From: an uncultured Ardenticatenia bacterium | GTDB lineage: Bacteria; Chloroflexota; Anaerolineae; Promineifilales; Promineifilaceae | Direction of reading: 5' to 3' | DNA length: 6,275 bases | Assembly (NCBI GenBank): GCA_937858165.1 | Contig: CALLZA010000882.1 | Coordinates: forward strand, 1 to 6,275 | Shown: in pieces, positions 1 through 6,074 of the stretch | Numbering within the stretch: the first letter of the stretch is position 1 | Layout: every line of letters starts with the position of its first letter | Made by a program: the position numbers and the translations under genes | Notes under the pieces: model-generated | Told to the model about the DNA's origin: nothing | Seen by the model: only the letters and a program-made list of their open reading frames with translations | Database searches by the model: none

Positions 1-92
1 TGTGTTTTGCTCTCTTATTCTAGGTTGTTTTTGTCTTTTTTTTCTGTTGTTAGTCCTCCTACAGCGCTGTTGTTGACTGTTTTTTTTTTTTT
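1..92. other. Non-biological read-through tail (left)
   Basis: This stretch lies outside the P5 adapter. Read on the minus strand, the end of P5 is followed by a run of 13 A (80-92), then A-rich low-complexity sequence with no coding or structural logic. That is what a sequencer reports after passing the physical end of a short library molecule. It should be removed and not annotated. Confidence 0.93.
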
Positions 93-162
93 AATGATAC
101 GGCGACCACCGAGATCTACACTAGATCGCTCGTCGGCAGCGTCAGATGTGTATAAGAGACAG
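93..162 (+). other. Illumina P5 + i5 index + Nextera read-1 adapter
   Basis: The stretch reads as the 29-nt P5 flow-cell oligo (93-121), an 8-nt i5 index TAGATCGC (122-129, the Nextera 501 index), the 14-nt read-1 segment TCGTCGGCAGCGTC (130-143) and the 19-nt Tn5 mosaic end (144-162, ending TATAAGAGACAG). All segments are complete and in order. The mosaic end encodes the contaminant peptide MCIRDS on the plus strand and [10 protein letters not shown] on the minus strand. Biological sequence starts at 163. Confidence 0.99.
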
Positions 163-629
163 CCGCCGGGGCGGCCATCTGGCTGATCGCCAACGTGCAG
201 GTTGGTGGCCAGAGCATTGCCGCCCACCTGGTGAGCCTGCTCGATCCGTTTGGCGTGCTGCTTGGCCTGAACGGTGTCATCCTGCTGGCTTACGTCGTCG
301 CCATTCCAGCCAACGAGATCGTCATGCCCGCGGTGCTGATGCTGACCATGTTGCTGACGGGGATGAGCGGCGCGGGGGCGGGGGTGCTGGTGGAACTGGA
401 CACCAGCGCCACGACGCTGGGCGTGTTGCAAGCCGGCGGCTGGACGCTGCTGACGGCCGTCAACCTGATGCTCTTCAGCCTGCTCCACAACCCGTGTTCG
501 ACAACGCTCTACACGATCTACAAAGAGTCGGGCAGCCGCAAGTGGACCATCGTGGCTGCACTGCTGCCGCTGGCGATCGGGGTGGTGGTGACGTTTGTGG
601 TGGCGCAGGTTTGGCGGCTACTGGCGTAA
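163..629 (+). CDS. feoB: FeoB ferrous iron transporter, C-terminal end (5' truncated)
   Basis: FeoB is the inner-membrane ferrous iron (Fe2+) permease, with an N-terminal GTPase and a C-terminal membrane channel. Only the last 154 residues are here (codon phase starts at 165), about a fifth of a usual 650-770-residue FeoB; the GTPase and first Gate domain lie beyond the contig end. Diagnostic C-terminal motifs are visible: LLDPFG followed by [22 protein letters not shown], then [24 protein letters not shown] with its conserved Cys, then [12 protein letters not shown] and a final hydrophobic helix ending in WRLLA and TAA. The GTG at 195 is an internal valine, not a start, because homologous sequence continues upstream of it to the adapter. 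It overlaps the padR frame downstream, which suggests one operon. The identification is firm. Confidence 0.95.
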
Positions 630-1198
630 CCCTTGGCTTCCTGGCCTACACGCCTCTCTCCGGCTATGATCTGAAGAAAGCGTTCGACGGCTCGGTGCAG
701 CACTTCTGGCCGGCTGACCAGAGTCAGATCTACCGTACCCTGGCCCAACTGGCGGCCGAGGGCTTGGTCGAACGGGCCGCGGGCGGCGAAGGGCCTCGCG
801 ACCGCCACACTTACGCCATCACCGACGACGGGCAGGCCGAGCTGCGCCGCTGGCTGGCCACGCCCCTGCCGCCGCAGGACGACCGCAACCCGTTCCTAAT
901 CCAGGTCTTCTTCGCCGCCAATCTCGACGCGGAGGAGGCGCTGGCCGTTATCGAGCAGCACCGGACACAGATCCGCGCCCAGGCGGCCTTGTTCACCGCG
1001 CTCTACGAACACGCCCTGGCCCAGCGCGCGGCTGCGCCGAACCCCCAAGCGTACTTCTTCAGCCTGTTGACGCTCGAATACGTCCTGTCGCTGGCGCCCG
1101 GCTACCTGCGCTGGCTGGACTCGGCCGTCGACCGCATCCGGCACGGCGACTATAAGCCGGCCAGCCTGTCGCAACTCATCGAAGGAGAGATGAAATGA
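611..1198 (+). CDS. PadR-family transcriptional regulator
   Basis: This is a cytoplasmic DNA-binding repressor of the PadR type. From a TTG at 611 it is 195 residues. The N-terminal winged helix spans about residues 7-82: [18 protein letters not shown] as the first helices, [16 protein letters not shown] (38-53) as the recognition-helix region, and a wing ending [17 protein letters not shown]. The rest (about 85-190) is the helical dimerisation domain (Vir_C-like, PF10400), rich in Ala, Leu, Glu and Arg. The start is uncertain: there is no ATG or GTG near the domain start, TTG 611 is the only near candidate, and it lacks a proper ribosome binding site. Translation may be coupled to termination of feoB at 627-629. 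It shares a 4-base overlap with the protease gene. PadR proteins often repress their own operon; the ligand here is unknown. The frame stays open upstream to an adapter-encoded ATG at 146, but that extension is artefactual. Confidence 0.88.
   Translation: MAATGVTLGFLAYTPLSGYDLKKAFDGSVQHFWPADQSQIYRTLAQLAAEGLVERAAGGEGPRDRHTYAITDDGQAELRRWLATPLPPQDDRNPFLIQVFFAANLDAEEALAVIEQHRTQIRAQAALFTALYEHALAQRAAAPNPQAYFFSLLTLEYVLSLAPGYLRWLDSAVDRIRHGDYKPASLSQLIEGEMK
1181..1198 (+). promoter_or_regulatory. Ribosome binding site and ATGA stop/start overlap
   Basis: A GGAG core (1184-1187, inside GAAGGAGAG) lies 7 nt before ATG 1195. The ATGA at 1195-1198 holds both the start of the CPBP gene and the TGA stop of padR, so the two are very likely translationally coupled. 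This fixes the protease start. Confidence 0.8.
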
Positions 1199-1953
1199 TC
1201 GTTCGCGTCGTTCTTTTCTATGGTCTGACGTTTCTATTGACAATGATATTTGGCGGCGCGCAGGAGGCCACAGGGCTGGCGACCGGGTGGCTGACTTTGC
1301 CGCAACTGGCCCCTGGTCTGGCGGCGCTGCTGATGTTGCTGATCTTTCGGCGCGATGGAGTGCGCCTGTCGTTATCGTTGCGCGGCGTGTCGCTGTGGCG
1401 GTTAGCGGCCGGGTTGGTCACTCCGTTCGCGGTCGCCGCCATCGTCTACGCCATCTTACGGCCGGAACCGGGCGTGGCCGCCGCCTCGTGGTGGCTGCTG
1501 TTGCCGGGCATCGCCATTGGCGCGTTGGGCGAGGAGGTGGGCTGGCGCGGCTATCTGCCCCAGCGGCTCGATCCGGCGCTGGCCCCCCTGGTCTCGTCGG
1601 CGCTGGTCGGCGTGCTGTGGGGTACGTGGCACGTAGGATTATGGGCCAACGGCCCGGTCTATATGGCCTGTCTTGTCGTGCTGATGATCGCCTACTCGAT
1701 AGTACTCTACGCTCTGCTGGCCGGCACAGGCTTCAACGTGTGGGTCGCCGCCGCCTTCCACCTGGGGATCAATCTGGCCAATCTGCCGTTCCTGGGGCTG
1801 ATCAGCGGCGCCGGGCCGCGGTTCATCGCCATCAATGCCGCGGTCTGGGCGGTCGTGGCTGCGGCGGTCGTCCTGCGTCGACGCGACCTGTTCCGGTGGC
1901 CGGGCTCGGCGACGGGCAGCGAAACGACAGTCATCGCGGACGCGGGCCAATAA
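1195..1953 (+). CDS. CPBP-family intramembrane metalloprotease (CAAX/Abi type)
   Basis: This is a 252-residue polytopic membrane protein with about eight hydrophobic segments. It carries the three conserved motifs of the CPBP (Abi, type II CAAX protease-like) family: EEVGWRGYL with E113, E114 and R118; WGTWH with H146 (Trp where many members have Phe); and HLGIN with H189 and N193. In this family these Glu and His residues form the intramembrane active site. Bacterial members process prenylated or other membrane peptides, or protect against self-made bacteriocins, but the substrate cannot be told from sequence. The C-terminal 25 residues after RRRDLF are polar and probably cytoplasmic. The start is set by a good ribosome binding site and the ATGA overlap with padR, so the pair is probably co-expressed and PadR may control it. 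A hairpin terminator follows the TAA stop. Confidence 0.92.
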   Translation: MIVRVVLFYGLTFLLTMIFGGAQEATGLATGWLTLPQLAPGLAALLMLLIFRRDGVRLSLSLRGVSLWRLAAGLVTPFAVAAIVYAILRPEPGVAAASWWLLLPGIAIGALGEEVGWRGYLPQRLDPALAPLVSSALVGVLWGTWHVGLWANGPVYMACLVVLMIAYSIVLYALLAGTGFNVWVAAAFHLGINLANLPFLGLISGAGPRFIAINAAVWAVVAAAVVLRRRDLFRWPGSATGSETTVIADAGQ

Positions 1954-1960
1954 CGATCAG

Positions 1961-1994
1961 GGGACGGGCACCTGGCGCCGTCCCTTTCTCCTTT
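1961..1994 (+). terminator. Rho-independent terminator, possibly shared by convergent genes
   Basis: GGGACGG (1961-1967) pairs perfectly with CCGTCCC (1978-1984). Two more G-C pairs form inside across a bulged G (GC 1968-1969 with GC 1975-1976), leaving a 5-nt loop. The plus-strand RNA continues into TTTCTCCTTT. It starts 7 nt after the CPBP stop and sits between two convergent genes. On the minus strand the stem is preceded by an A-rich stretch, typical of bidirectional terminators, but the U-tract is better on the plus strand. Confidence 0.7.
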
Positions 1995-2526
1995 ACCCCT
2001 GTCCCGTCTCTGCCGCCGGCAGTGCCGCCCCCGGTTGGGCAATCGGCTCCCCCGGCTCGACGACCATGCCGCCGCCGCGCACCGTGGCCCCCAGTACCAG
2101 CGCCGCGCTGACCAGCACCATGTTCTTGATGATGTACTGCCCCTCCAGCGTCGGCGCGTAGGGGATGCGGGTAAAGACCTCGGCCGGAAAGAGGAAGACG
2201 GGGCTGACCGTGCCGATCATCTGCACGAACAGCAGCAGCAATGTCACGCGCATGTAGCGGCCGATCAGCAGCCCCAGGCCGATTAGACACTCCCATACTG
2301 CCAGGATGTAGATCGACACCTCCGGCCCGATCAGGCCGAACGACAGCGTCTCAATCGTCCGCGTGGCCAGTTCGGCCGCCGGGCTGAGGCCGGGGAAGAA
2401 CTTGAGGAAGCCAAACCAGAAGAAGACGATGCCCAGACTCAGACGCAACAGCAGCAGGCCGTAGCGGGCCATCCAGGTAGTGATTCGCCGGTCGAGCCGG
2501 TCGAAGGTCAGGCGTAAGTCACTCAT
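1993..2526 (-). CDS. DoxX-like (or DUF417/YkgB-like) inner-membrane protein
   Basis: This is a 177-residue predicted four-helix membrane protein. Hydrophobic segments lie near residues 20-42 (LLLRLSLGIVFFWFGFLKF), 70-90 (SIYILAVWECLIGLGLLIG), 93-114 and 131-150 (QYIIKNMVLVSAALVLGAT). The FWFGFLKFFPG turn after helix 1 and the QYIIKN motif before helix 4 fit the DoxX/DUF417 superfamily. These are small membrane proteins linked in some bacteria to redox or thiol stress; the biochemical role here is unknown. The C-terminus is a Gly/Pro/Ala-rich tail. I chose ATG 2526 over the GTG two codons upstream (2532) because GGGAG at 2535-2539 is 8 nt from the ATG but only 2 nt from the GTG. It has its own likely promoter and is convergent with the CPBP gene. 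Confidence 0.8.
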   Translation of the reverse strand: MSDLRLTFDRLDRRITTWMARYGLLLLRLSLGIVFFWFGFLKFFPGLSPAAELATRTIETLSFGLIGPEVSIYILAVWECLIGLGLLIGRYMRVTLLLLFVQMIGTVSPVFLFPAEVFTRIPYAPTLEGQYIIKNMVLVSAALVLGATVRGGGMVVEPGEPIAQPGAALPAAETGQG

Positions 2527-2579
2527 TGTCACAGCTCCCAGCCGCGGAGCAGTCGTGTTTGTCCGCGAAGTAGGAATTG

Positions 2580-2608
2580 ATTGTAGGCCATTACGCTGCG
2601 CTGGTCAG
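2580..2608 (-). promoter_or_regulatory. Predicted sigma-70-type promoter of the DoxX-like gene
   Basis: Read on the minus strand, CTGACC (2603-2608, four of six matches to TTGACA) is followed after exactly 17 nt by TACAAT (2580-2585, five of six matches to TATAAT). This would start transcription near 2572, with a leader of about 45 nt before ATG 2526. It lies just past the end of the coding-like stretch at 2629. This is motif matching only. Confidence 0.45.
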
Positions 2609-2628
2609 CCGTTGTCGAGTCATTCTAA

Positions 2629-2895
2629 GCTGCGTCCAAGCCCCAGGGCGCGAGCCGCTCCGCTCTAAACCCGGTCGTTGTCTGGACCCTGCGCCGCGCC
2701 ACCGCCTGCCGCGGGTTCACGTTCGTGCCCGGCCAGGCGCGGTCATTGCCGAAGGGGCCGTACATGCTCACCCTGATGCTCATCGCCATCTTTGTCCGCG
2801 ACCTGCCGCTGCCGCCGGCCATCATTGGCCACGAGCCGAGGACGGTGCTGGTGTCGTTGAATGGGTTGCGGTTGTTGGGGTATCGGGAGCGGTAG
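2629..2895 (+). other. Unassigned open frame with coding-like GC3 (possible gene remnant)
   Basis: The plus frame is open from just after a TAA (2626-2628) to TAG (2893-2895), 88 sense codons of which 79 end in G or C (my count), like the real genes here. The product is natural-looking and hydrophobic in the middle (PYMLTLMLIAIFVRDLPLPP) and ends GLRLLGYRER. I do not recognise it. No strong start exists. ATG 2764 has an AAGGGG 6 nt upstream and would give 43 residues, but the coding bias starts earlier, so it could be the 3' part of a truncated gene. An antisense frame with the same third-position alignment is also open (stop at 2625), so GC3 cannot settle the strand. It overlaps the last 74 bp of the SGNH gene in convergent orientation. 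Confidence 0.3.
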
Positions 2896-4681
2896 CACTG
2901 AATGAGCAGTAGGCCCTGCCCTGCTGGCCGGCCGCGTGGTGCTGCCGTATTTCATCGTCCGTTAGGGCCTCGTTATAGACGGCCACCTCATCGAGTGTAC
3001 CTGTCAGGTGGAAGCCGCTCGGCAGGTTGAGCCGGCCGATATCAAGCGCCGTGGTCGAGGTGAAACCGCTGCTGAAGTAGGCCGGCGCGATCCCTTCCAA
3101 CACGCCGTCGACGTACAGGCGAATGTCCATCAGCGCCGGGTCATTTACGGCAACCACGTGATGCCAGTCGCTACCGGTCAACGCCGTCCGCGAAACGACG
3201 TCGGCCAGGTCCGCGCCGCCGTTACTGTCGCGCAGGATCATGCGCGCCCGACCCCCATGCTGGCATGAAACGCCGACCCACCAGGCCATACTGCTTGCCG
3301 GATCAACCCGCCCGGCGACGACTTCGTTGTAGTCGAACGTTGCCCCGCCACAACTCCCCGGCCGCCGCAGCCAAAACTCGACTGTGAACGCGTCGATCCT
3401 GCCCCAATCGAATCGGCCGTCATCAAGCACTTGCAGTCCGTCGCCCGCGCCGTCAAAGCGTAGCCCCTGGCCGACCCGTCCTGCGGTGGATACAGGACAG
3501 TCATTACAGCGAGCGGCCGGCCCATCCAGCGCGCTGGCAAAGGGCGGCGACAGCTCTTCCAGGTGGTAGAACACATTTGTCTCTGCCGGGCAGGTGTTGA
3601 CCTGAGCCACGTGTACGATGAACGACTGATCGGCCGGCGGCCGTACGCCATTGGCCGCCCGCACCGTCACGGCGAAATCGCCGGCTGTTGACGGCGTCCA
3701 GGTGATCAGGCCGTCAGTGGGGTCGATGGTCATGCCCGGGGGCGCTTGCGCCAGGGTGAAGGCCGGGGCGGGGTTGCCCGAGGCCTCGACACGGTACGTG
3801 TACGGCAGGTGCGCGGCGGCCGTCGTGGATGGGGCCGACGTCAGGCGCGGCGCGTCGGGCGTCTGGCAATGGTCGCGCAGGATGGCTTGCAGCGCCGCAT
3901 CCCAGACCGCGGCCATCTTGCCATAGCCGGCGTCGTTGGGGTGTAACAGGTCGTACATGTCGACAAACAGCCCCATGCCGTTCCCGCCTGCGGCCGTATA
4001 GATCAGGGCGTGCTCCATATCGACGACCACCAGCGGATCGCCGGCGGCAATGCGCCGGTCAGCGATGGCCTGTAGCAGTTCGTTGTAGCGCGTTGTCCGC
4101 GACACTACTTCCGGCGGCCCGACGCGGTTGATGATGCGCGCCAGAACAACCTGGATGTTGCCGTCGTAGGCATAGATCGCGCTCAGCAGTTGGTCGGCTT
4201 CGGCGGCGACCTCCTCGGGAGACTTCCACAGGCCATTGGTGCCAATGTGGAGCAGGACGATGTCGGGACGGTTACGGCTCAGATAGTCGCCCAGGCGGTC
4301 GCGCAGGTACGGCGCGTCCACACCGGGATGCCCTTCGTTGTCGCGGTCGTAATCGAACTGCGCCCCGGCGCGGCGGCTGCCGACGAAGTTGACGAGAGAG
4401 CCGGCTGCGGTGAGGGATTGATGGAGCGGTCGACGGTAGCCGTCCATCGTCGCGCTGCCGAAACCGTGGGTGATAGAATCGCCCATCGGCATGATGGCCA
4501 CGGCGCACCCGGCCGGCCCGCCGCGGAAGGGGGCGGCAATGATCGGCAGGTAGTGGGTTGTGGGCGAACCCGCCGGTACCCCTTCCGGCACCGATGAGAC
4601 CTGGGCCGGAAGCTCCACGGTCATACTGAGAAGGAGCGAGACCGTCAAGATGACCACTCGATGCAGAGGCTGGATTGTCAT
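2822..4681 (-). CDS. Secreted SGNH/GDSL esterase with Ig-like and LamG domains
   Basis: This is a 619-residue exported multidomain hydrolase. Residues 1-27 are a Sec signal peptide (hydrophobic VVILTVSLLLSM, ending LPAQ). The SGNH domain (about 60-272) has block I GDSITHG with nucleophile S69, block II G101, block III IGTNG with N149, and block V DLLHPND with D244 and H247. The GYRRPL and EGHPG motifs resemble XynB-like acetylxylan esterases, so deacetylation of a glycan is plausible but not proven. A He_PIG/cadherin-like Ig domain (278-360; PPGMTIDPTDGLITWTP) and a LamG/concanavalin-like domain (364-590; FDGAGDGLQV, FTVEFWLRR, WHHVVAV, LYVDGV, LDEVAVYNEALT) follow. The LamG domain has several Cys. 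ATG 4681 has GAAGG 5 nt upstream. The last 28 codons lose the high GC3 (12 of 28) and overlap the plus-strand open frame, so the C-terminal tail after about residue 591 may reflect a frameshift or rearrangement. Confidence 0.92.
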   Translation of the reverse strand: MTIQPLHRVVILTVSLLLSMTVELPAQVSSVPEGVPAGSPTTHYLPIIAAPFRGGPAGCAVAIMPMGDSITHGFGSATMDGYRRPLHQSLTAAGSLVNFVGSRRAGAQFDYDRDNEGHPGVDAPYLRDRLGDYLSRNRPDIVLLHIGTNGLWKSPEEVAAEADQLLSAIYAYDGNIQVVLARIINRVGPPEVVSRTTRYNELLQAIADRRIAAGDPLVVVDMEHALIYTAAGGNGMGLFVDMYDLLHPNDAGYGKMAAVWDAALQAILRDHCQTPDAPRLTSAPSTTAAAHLPYTYRVEASGNPAPAFTLAQAPPGMTIDPTDGLITWTPSTAGDFAVTVRAANGVRPPADQSFIVHVAQVNTCPAETNVFYHLEELSPPFASALDGPAARCNDCPVSTAGRVGQGLRFDGAGDGLQVLDDGRFDWGRIDAFTVEFWLRRPGSCGGATFDYNEVVAGRVDPASSMAWWVGVSCQHGGRARMILRDSNGGADLADVVSRTALTGSDWHHVVAVNDPALMDIRLYVDGVLEGIAPAYFSSGFTSTTALDIGRLNLPSGFHLTGTLDEVAVYNEALTDDEIRQHHAAGQQGRAYCSFSATAPDTPTTATHSTTPAPSSARGQ

Positions 4682-4712
4682 GGCTACCTTCTATTTGGAT
4701 GTAGCACCGGAA

Positions 4713-4726
4713 CGATGCCGGCATCG
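4713..4726. promoter_or_regulatory. 14-bp perfect palindrome upstream of the SGNH gene
   Basis: CGATGCCGGCATCG is perfectly self-complementary and lies 31 bp upstream of the SGNH start codon, where an operator would be expected. There is no loop, so it fits a dimeric protein site better than an RNA hairpin. I find no convincing -10/-35 pair nearby. One such palindrome is not far from chance expectation in a GC-rich window. Confidence 0.25.
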
Positions 4727-4764
4727 GCCGCAACAAATGAGCGCCCACATCTATTGCGAACGAC

Positions 4765-4810
4765 CCAACTAGAAACCGAGCCTCTCAGAAGAAGCCCGGT
4801 TTCCAGTTGG
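4765..4810 (-). terminator. Long intergenic hairpin after the RCC1-like gene
   Basis: In the minus-strand RNA the first 20 nt (from CCAACTGGAAACCGGGC) pair with the last 20 nt (to GCTCGGTTTCTAGTTGG) around a TTCTGA hexaloop, with three G-U wobbles and no mismatch. On the plus strand the same wobbles become A-C mismatches, so the structure favours minus-strand RNA. It starts 14 nt after the TAG of the RCC1-like gene, as a terminator would, but no U-tract follows. It could instead be a dispersed palindromic repeat or an RNA-stabilising hairpin. Confidence 0.6.
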
Positions 4811-4824
4811 TCCCAAGTCCCCCG

Positions 4825-6074
4825 CTACTTGTCTATGATAATCGGCAGCCGGACCGACGGCCCGAATGGCCCGAAGACCCCGCCTTGATCGGCCGCCTGG
4901 CCGTTCTCGTTGCTCCCCCAGCAGTCGACGCTGCCGGTGGACCGGATGGCGCAGGTCTGACCCCACGCCTCGCTATGGTCAAGCCAGGTGCCGCCGGCAC
5001 TAACCTGGACGTAGGGGCCGGCCTGATCCGCAGCCTGTCCCCCGCTATTCAACCCCCAGCACTCAACCGCGCCGTTGGGCTTCAACCCGCAAGTGTGCCG
5101 GCCGCCGGCGCTGATCTGCGTGAAGGGGCCGGCCTGGTCCTCGGCCTGGCCGTCGCTGTTGCGGCCCCAGCAATGGACGCCGTCGTTGGGTTGCAGGCCA
5201 CAGGCGTGGCCCCAGCCGACGCTGATCTGCGTGAAGGGGCCGGCCTGGTCGCGTGCCTCGCCATGCAGGTTTCGTCCCCAGCATTCGACGCCGCCGTCGG
5301 GCCGCAGCGCGCACGTATAAAGCCAGCCCGCGCCGACCTGCACAAACGGGCCGTCTACGAAGACGGTCTCGCCGTTCACATCACGTCCCCAGCAGACGAT
5401 ACGGCCGCCGGCTATCAACCCACAGTTGTGGTCGCCGCCGACACTGAGCTGTACAAACGGCCCAAGGTCATCGGCCGCCTGGCCGTAGATGTTCGAGCCC
5501 CAGCATTCGATACTGCCATCGCGCTTCAGACCGCAACTGTGGCCCGCGCCCGCGCCCACTTGGGTGAAGGGGCCGGGCTGATCGGCCGCCTGCCCGGCGT
5601 TGTTCGCGGCCACCTGAGCCCCCCAGCAGTCGGCCTGCCCGTTGGGCCGCAGGCCGCAGGTGTGGTATTCGCCCGCGCTGAGGAAGCCTTCGGGGTCGCC
5701 GACCGGCGTCGCGATGTGGCGTAAGGTCAGATACAGTATGGCGTTGTCGAAGCCATTGACCATATGGACCTGCTCCGTTCGGTCAACGGCCAGCGCCGGA
5801 GTTCCGGCGTAGCCCGGTAGTGTCTGGAAATGCCAGCCGTCCCACTCGCGCGTGCCGTAGCGGACCGTGTCGAAGGTGTAGAGATCAGAGTAAGCAACAT
5901 GCGGCCGGTTGTCGGGGCCGAGCGCCAGCACCGGCAGCAGGCCACCGACCTCGGGTGGCTCCCGGAATTGGGCGACGAACTCCTGTTGCCAGCCGCCCGC
6001 GCCGCGATGGGCATAGGTGATCTTGACCCAGGGGCCGCCTAGCCACGAATAAACCACGTGCGGCGTGCCGTCGC
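4825..6074 (-). CDS. RCC1-like repeat protein with N-terminal HVxY repeats (5' truncated)
   Basis: This is the last 416 residues of a larger protein whose start is lost at the adapter. The GTG at 6057 is internal, because DGTPH precedes it in frame. Numbering from that GTG, residues 1-118 hold repeats around PHVVYSW, PHVAYSD (52-58) and VHMVNGF (97-103) with ITYAHRG- and VRYGTRE-like strands, which suggests a beta-propeller of extracellular type. Residues 124-398 are seven RCC1-like units of the form GPFTQVSAGGxHTCGLxxxGxVxCWGxNxxGQAxDQ, five of them exactly 37 residues. Each has two Cys nine residues apart, consistent with disulfides and export. Such units usually build a seven-bladed propeller used for protein or ligand binding; no catalytic motif is seen. 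The C-terminus is RLPIIIDK. It is followed by a hairpin and then the SGNH gene on the same strand, 143 bp away. A signal peptide cannot be checked because the 5' end is missing. Confidence 0.88.
4864..5688 (-). repeat. Seven tandem RCC1-like coding repeats (111-bp period)
   Basis: The repeat borders, in coding order, are 5688-5566, 5565-5455, 5454-5344, 5343-5233, 5232-5122, 5121-5011 and 5010-4864. Units 2-6 are exactly 111 bp. Unit 1 has a four-residue insertion before GQAADQ, and unit 7 has an insertion (TWLDHSEAWGQ region) and a longer end. DNA identity is highest between neighbouring units 4-6; for example GCTGATCTGCGTGAAGGGGC occurs at both 5110 and 5221. This points to recent tandem duplication or gene conversion. 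Confidence 0.9.

Noticed and set aside
144..162. The Tn5 mosaic ends as a sign of a natural transposon flanking the contig
   Set aside because: They are joined directly to P5/P7 and index sequences, so they come from library tagmentation, not from a mobile element.
15..488. A 157-codon minus-strand open frame across the adapter and feoB
   Set aside because: It is antisense to feoB and runs through the adapter ([10 protein letters not shown]) and the poly-T tail; it is an artefact.
1287..2111. A 274-codon plus-strand frame overlapping the CPBP gene
   Set aside because: Its translation is Arg/Gly-rich without domain signal, and it crosses the terminator. The CPBP frame with clear catalytic motifs is the real one.
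4864..5688. Regular repeats that could be taken for a CRISPR array or satellite
   Set aside because: The repeats are imperfect, in frame, have no short identical unit with unique spacers, and encode clear RCC1-like blades.
4807..5724. A 305-codon plus-strand open frame encoding a repetitive Ala/Val/Gly-rich protein, antisense to the RCC1-like gene
   Set aside because: Its periodicity mirrors the 111-bp repeats of the real gene. It has no recognisable domain or ribosome binding site, and long antisense frames are expected in GC-rich DNA.
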